A DNA stretch of 64,000 nucleotides from Lentinus brumalis (Eukaryota; Basidiomycota; Agaricomycetes; Polyporales; Polyporaceae): the NCBI GenBank assembly GCA_001792895.1, contig MARA01000002.1, positions 1,984,001 to 2,048,000 on the forward strand. The letters run 5' to 3'. Shown here piece by piece: positions 54,216 to 64,000 of the stretch (positions are counted from its first letter, which is position 1; each line of letters begins with the position of its first letter). Under the pieces are notes generated by a model. It worked only from the letters and a program-made list of their open reading frames with translations, made no database searches and had not been told where the DNA came from. Both the position numbers and the translations under genes were made by a program.

Positions 54216-55249
54216 AGTGTCCGAGTCTCGTAGTTCCTGTCCGGTCTTCGGTGTTGTGAGACAGATGGTGGGCTGTCTCCTGGTCGTTGTGTGGGTTCAC
54301 CAATGGTACAACAGACAGTAAGTACAGCCAGAGCAGCAGGCGGGTATAGCAAGGTGCGCGTGAGGCCCTTGGACGCGCCGGCGAGGCGGGCGTTGCAGTG
54401 GGCGGGGAAGTTAACCTCGAAGCGCCCATTTCGCCATAGTTGACGCCGTCAATTTCGGCAATAAAATGCATGTTCCCGACAGTCGCGACCACAACATCGG
54501 CACGACCCTGCGCATGCTAGGGCGTAACACTGCGGCAAACACAACTGCGTGATGACGTCGACAAACAAACGAGCGATATATAGAATATGCTGCGCGGTAC
54601 GGTGATATACAATACACAGTTGCTGCTACTCGACAGGTGAAAATACACGGAAGTTTGCGGGACGGAGACACTGATCACTGCGCGAATGCGAACACGGACG
54701 AAGAGGATACCAGGGGTCGAGAACGGAGAACATGCGAACACATAGCCAAAGGGGTGCAAGAGGAGGAGCATCCAAGCAGACAACGCGCCATGAGGCCATA
54801 GCGAATCCGATTACCTGTCACGGCCGAACGGGAGGACACGAATCCGATCCGAGACGCCCAGGCAACTCTATCGTAAGGTCGGTGGTACCTTGAAGAGGCG
54901 ATTCGCCTTCTTCTCTATGGTATGGAGGAATCGCAGGTCCAGGTTGGTAGGGGGTCGTCCGAGGGAGGCGTCCGAGTCCGAGGAAGTATTCATGTCCAAC
55001 GATTGCTATCGGGCACTAGGTGCGACGGTTGTAAGAGCCACGTTCTCACTCCGTGATAGTTGTGGCGACTTGATCTCCGCGGGGTCTTTGACATTGGACG
55101 TGTAGAGGCCTGCGGTGGAAGGTGGTCGATCAACAGTGGTGACCATGTTGACATGAGGCAAGGTATTGCCATTCTCCTTGAAGTGTTCATGCGGATGAGT
55201 GGTCGTCGTCGTTTCCGGCAGCATATGTCTGGAAGCAATCAGTATGTAA
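54216..55249. other. Intergenic: promoter of the beta-helix gene and 3' region of PAP copy A
   Basis: About 1 kb. The minus-strand frame of the polymerase stays open to 55006, so part of this may be its last exon. An A/T-rich TATATA-like patch lies near 54577. No other gene seen. Confidence 0.4.
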
Positions 55250-57747
<2,498 letters not shown>

Positions 57748-58391
57748 GGTGGGCAGTCGTTGGGGGGTGGCGGGAGGAATGGGAGGGGTAGAAGGGACGG
57801 GGCGAATGCAGACGGACTTATGAGGTAGTTCGTCCTGAGAGGCTCTCCGGAACTTTGGCGGTCCAATGCACCTGTCCGGCAAAGTCCGGCGAGATGACCA
57901 CCTGCGCCCCCTGGTGGCCTCTGCCAGTGGCGCCCCGCTCTTCTGCCTTGCCAGCTCGCACATGCCACATTGCAGCTGCTGAGTTTATGCGAGACTACAT
58001 ACATGCGAACAATATTGGGAGTCAGTGTGTGTAGCGTCAACTCGTCCATGACGCCTCGTACGATGGAGCAGAAACTTATATCAACGAAAGAAACAACAAC
58101 GACACGGTACGAAACAGCAGTAACGATGGTGTAAAAATGTTCATTGATGCGGTATTGTACACGAGTCTTGCAGTGAGTAATAGTCTGGAACAGTACAGTA
58201 TGTAACACGGAACCCAACGCGAAGTAATAACCCTGGCTCTAACGGCAATGCTGGAGTCGGCGAAGGCGCGACATGGTATGGCTAGATGAGTGTCGCAGAG
58301 GAGAAGAGGGTCGACGTACGGAGTGCGAACAGACCAGCATCATAATGGTAAGGTGTGGCACGAGAACCGAGGCGTCGAGTGCAGCTGGGAC
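57748..58391. other. Intergenic between the two poly(A) polymerase genes
   Basis: About 640 bp carrying the 3' region of copy B and the promoter of copy A. No repeat or extra gene recognised; enough spacing for separate transcription. Confidence 0.45.
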
Positions 58392-60921
<2,530 letters not shown>

Positions 60922-61111
60922 GTTTGCGAGTTGAAGATGAAACGAGAGGAAGGAGTGAGCGGCAGCGGTGGCCGTAGGGTGGTCGTGGTGGAAGAGGAGG
61001 CAGGGAACGCCGCCGGACCCCGGCGCGACCTTGTCTCGCACGGCCGTTGCCGAACAGCACGCGGGCGCCTGCGCGTCTCGACTCCCTGACCGCACTCGAC
61101 GTCGACGACTT
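60922..61111. promoter_or_regulatory. Shared divergent promoter of PAP copy B and GatB
   Basis: 190 bp between start codons on opposite strands; purine-biased near the polymerase side. No TATA box. Inferred from layout. Confidence 0.5.
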
Positions 61112-63512
61112 ATGCTTGCTCATGGCAGAACACGTCTCCTAACGCGCAACACTCGGTGGACACGGCAGGCGCACGATGCACGATGGCCGGGGTGGGAGCT
61201 CGTCGTAGGAATCGAGGTGCATGCCCAGATCAAGTCGCGCCGGAAACTCTTCTCTGGTGAGCGTCGCGCGGTCTATGCTGCTCTCATGCGCAACATGCTG
61301 AGACTGGGGTGCAGAGGCTCTCGCGTCCGACCTCACGACGCCGCCGAATACACATGTGGCCCCCTTTGACGCCGCCTTCCCTGGAACCCTACCTGTAATG
61401 CGCTTACCCGACCCCTTCTCGTCCCAGTCGGCTGACTGGCTGTTCTGAGTAGCATCTCAACCCTAAATGTGTTGAGCTCGGAGTCAGGACTGCCATTGCG
61501 CTCAACGCGGATGTTCAGCACAGGTCCGCCTTTGACCGCAAGCACTACTTCTACGCCGACCTCCCGTCAGGTTATCAAATCACACAGCAATATGGTCGGT
61601 GCCGGATAGTGCGACGTTGTTTGACAGGATTCTGACAAACGGTTCTTACAGCTCCTATTGCGCGGAACGGACGACTAGATCTCGAAAAGGATGGCATCTC
61701 TGTGCGTGTTAAGCAAGTGCAGCTGGAGCAGGTGAGTCTATCCTTCAGGCTGGGGCAGTCATAGTCCAGGATGGAAGATACTCTGGTCAGAGTGCTGCGT
61801 TTGGAATATCGCGCGCATTGATCCACTCTCAGTCGGCTCAATACTTTGTGCGTCACGTACTCGCTGGGTCGAGAATGACAGACTGGAGGTGTAGGCTGCA
61901 GGGAGATCATTTGTAACAACGGCAGGTTCAGAGCTGGGGACATGTCTCGCAGCACTCGCCACTGTCCGAGAAGCCCTCAACTATGACTACGCCTGGCTTC
62001 TACTACCGACGCTGAGCACCGCTCATATCTCTTAGGATACAGGGAAGTCGACATTCCTCCCATGGAATCGCATTACCGCCATAGATCTCAACCGAGCGGG
62101 CATGCCTCTCATGGAGATAGTATCCGAGCCAGACATGCGGTACGCCACCATTCGTCCCGACTGTCGACGTACGGCGACTTACCGGTAGCTTTTCACGCTG
62201 ACAGGTCTCCGGAGCAGGCAGGCAATTACGTGAGGACCCTACAAGCACTCCTGCGATCTGTCGGCTCGAGCGATGGAAACATGGAACAGGTCTGCCTCCA
62301 CCGCAATCGTGCTCATGCGGGACCGACTGTCGGACGCTAACACCTCCTCGGATATGCCAAGGGTTCGCTCCGCTGTGACGTGAACGTCTCCGTCAATCGC
62401 GTCGGAGAACCTCCAGGGACTCGCTGTGAGATCAAAAACCTAAACAGCGTGAAGTTCATGATGGTGGCGATCAGTGAGTGTCCTCTATAAAACAGGATGC
62501 GAGCCACCGATGGTAATCCTAACGGCGAATCGTGTACAGCCTGCGAGGCATTTAGGCAGATCGCCCTCCTGGAGCGAGGGTTGCCTGTCGCACAGGAGAC
62601 CCGAGGGTTCAACGAGGAGAGGGCGGAAACTTACTCCCTTCGCAGCAAGGAGGATGCCCCAGACTACCGGTACATGCCGGACCCCAACATCCCGCCACTC
62701 CTGATTGACTCGGTACGAATTTTTCGCCCACATCCGCCACGAACCTGCTGAAGAGAGCTGTGTAACAGACATACATCGACGCCATTCGGCAGCGCATGCC
62801 GGAGCTCCCGGACGCCACTAGAGCCCGGCTGTTAGTGCAGGGGCTATCGCAGCGCGATGTGGAGGTTCTCATGGACGTCGACTCCGGAAGAGAGGTCGGG
62901 TTTGACGGCCAGCTGGGCCATGGCGCGGTCGCATACTTTGACGAGGTCGCTCGTGGCCGGGACCCCAAAGTCGTCGTGAACTGGTGCGTTGGTGTTCGAA
63001 TGAAGTCTATCGTCCGCTTTTTGGTTATTAACGTTTGACGTATGCTTGGCAGGATCACGCATGAATTGCTGGGACAGCTTGCGTTCCGGGACGAGGCGTT
63101 CAAGGAGAATCCGATGTCGACAGAACAAATGGGTGACCTCATCGACCTCGTTCAGGCGGGTAAAGTCACCGGTCCGTGCATCAGTTTCCCCAGAGGAGCT
63201 GCCCGTGCTGACGGCTTGCTTGTTGCAGGAACGTCTGGAAAGACCATTCTGCGACATATTCTCACCACCCGGACCTCCGACCTGCCTTCCAAGATTGCTG
63301 AAGACTTGAAGCTGCTCGCTGCAAGCGACGGCGGTGCGTCACTGGAGACGTGGTGCCGGGAAGCGATCGCGGCTCTTCCTGAACAGGCAGATGTTGTCCG
63401 CCGGGGCAACCTCAAGGTCGTCGACAAGATTATGGGTCACGTTATGAAGGCCAGCCGGGGTACGGCGAAGGCACAGGACGTGAGGGCGATGCTCCTCAAG
63501 CTCTTGCAATGA
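61112..63512 (+). CDS. PET112: Mitochondrial glutamyl-tRNA(Gln) amidotransferase subunit B
   Basis: GatB/PET112, the kinase-like subunit of the GatFAB/GatCAB enzyme that converts Glu-tRNA(Gln) to Gln-tRNA(Gln) in mitochondria. The start ATG at 61112 gives a basic presequence ([20 protein letters not shown]). Blocks in order: [111 protein letters not shown], then [62 protein letters not shown]. The C-terminal YqeY/tRNA-binding domain includes [20 protein letters not shown] and [20 protein letters not shown], stopping at 63512. About ten short introns plus one of ~300 nt (61732-62035). All signature motifs are present. Confidence 0.9.
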
Positions 63513-63642
63513 ATGGGGCATTTCTGCACGTCTCAGGCTCACCCTCTACTTCCGGGTTGATGAATGATCTTCACTTCATCAGAGTCTCTAGTCGTACACA
63601 TACGCTACTGCTATACACTGTGCGCCCTGGTCCATGCATCCT

Positions 63643-64000
63643 TCAAACCGTAACCTTCTTCGTCAAAAATTCGGTCCACTCTTTCTCGCCCCAAGAGCTT
63701 GAGACCTCGTTCGCAATGAGGCCGTCCCAGAGGACCGTCGGCGAGACGTGGATGCCATTCTGCCTCGAGTACTTGACTATATGCCAGCTTGTCAGCAATA
63801 CACCGGAAGGTTCGGGGTGAAATAAGCTTACTGGTGTACTTGAGATCATCAGTGACTGCGACGCCTCCGTTGGGCGTCGACTTGAGGGTGAGCAGATCGC
63901 CGAACTGGGCCGCCTTGTCCGCGCCGATCGTCTCGGCGACGAGCTTAGCGAGGTTCTCGCGGATCTGCACCGGGGTGAGGGTGGAGGTCGGGATGTCAAA
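63643..64000 (-). CDS. Thioredoxin-fold protein, C-terminal part (5' end beyond window)
   Basis: Two exons are visible: from the window edge to 63832 and 63776-63643, separated by a 55-nt GTAAGC...TAG intron. Joined protein: FDIPTSTLTPVQIRENLAKL, VAETIGADKAAQFGDLLTLK, STPNGGVAVTDDLKYTIKYS, RQNGIHVSPTVLWDGLIANE, VSSSWGEKEWTEFLTKKVTV. The HVSPTVLWDG stretch with the cis-Pro-like SPT matches the second half of DsbA-like or related thioredoxin-fold proteins; any CxxC site would be in the missing N-terminal part. It converges with GatB, 130 bp apart. Confidence 0.7.
   Translation of the reverse strand, partial: LTSRPPPSPRCRSARTSLSSSPRRSARTRRPSSAICSPSSRRPTEASQSLMISSTPVSLFHPEPSGVLLTSWHIVKYSRQNGIHVSPTVLWDGLIANEVSSSWGEKEWTEFLTKKVTV

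Overview
The window is nuclear DNA of a filamentous basidiomycete, most likely an Agaricomycete of the polypore type. The evidence is dense, short (about 50-60 nt) GT-AG introns in nearly every gene, tiny first exons, high GC coding sequence, and families such as a flavin-carrier/TRP-like ML-domain protein, a DSC2/UBAC2 rhomboid-UBA protein, an Ist3-type splicing factor and a mushroom-type GATA factor. All gene models come from reading splice sites and protein similarity by eye. The exons given were joined by hand and no search was run.

Layout. 1-2.4 kb: COA3 (cut by the left edge) and COX7a, two cytochrome c oxidase genes on the minus strand, then divergent YAF9. 2.5-11.1 kb: one very large minus-strand ATR/Mec1/Rad3 checkpoint kinase. 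11.4-14.5 kb: ribosome-biogenesis factor NOP14. 15.0-17.0 kb: two plus-strand genes of 202 and 200 aa that share an unusually spaced C-X2-C-X6-H-X4-C knuckle and a similar following domain; a Harbinger-like MITE lies between them. 17.5-20.2 kb: CNH-domain gene with two apparent frame breaks, both at five-base homopolymers. 20.4-24.2 kb: TRP-like membrane protein. 24.2-29.0 kb: gene-poor DNA with a TA-flanked Tc1/mariner-like MITE. 29.0-33.1 kb: ING-family PHD reader and a GATA factor. 33.1-40.4 kb: a 7-kb gene-poor stretch with a hAT-like MITE that keeps a perfect 8-bp target duplication. 40.4-45.2 kb: conserved NTF2-like hypothetical protein and DSC2/UBAC2. 46.5-50.1 kb: eIF3d and IST3 divergent from a 143-bp spacer. 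52.4-54.2 kb: secreted or surface beta-helix protein with one C-terminal membrane segment. 55.2-60.9 kb: two tandem poly(A) polymerase paralogues. 61.1-63.5 kb: mitochondrial GatB/PET112, divergent from the second polymerase. 63.6-64.0 kb: partial thioredoxin-fold protein.

The genes are mostly housekeeping (respiration, mitochondrial translation, chromatin, DNA damage, splicing, polyadenylation, translation, ER quality control) and do not form one pathway or a metabolite cluster. The most original material is the pair of 200-aa knuckle proteins, the three small DNA transposons with resolvable ends, the tandem poly(A) polymerases, and the splicing oddities (a 5-nt first coding exon and two GC-AG introns with the same donor).
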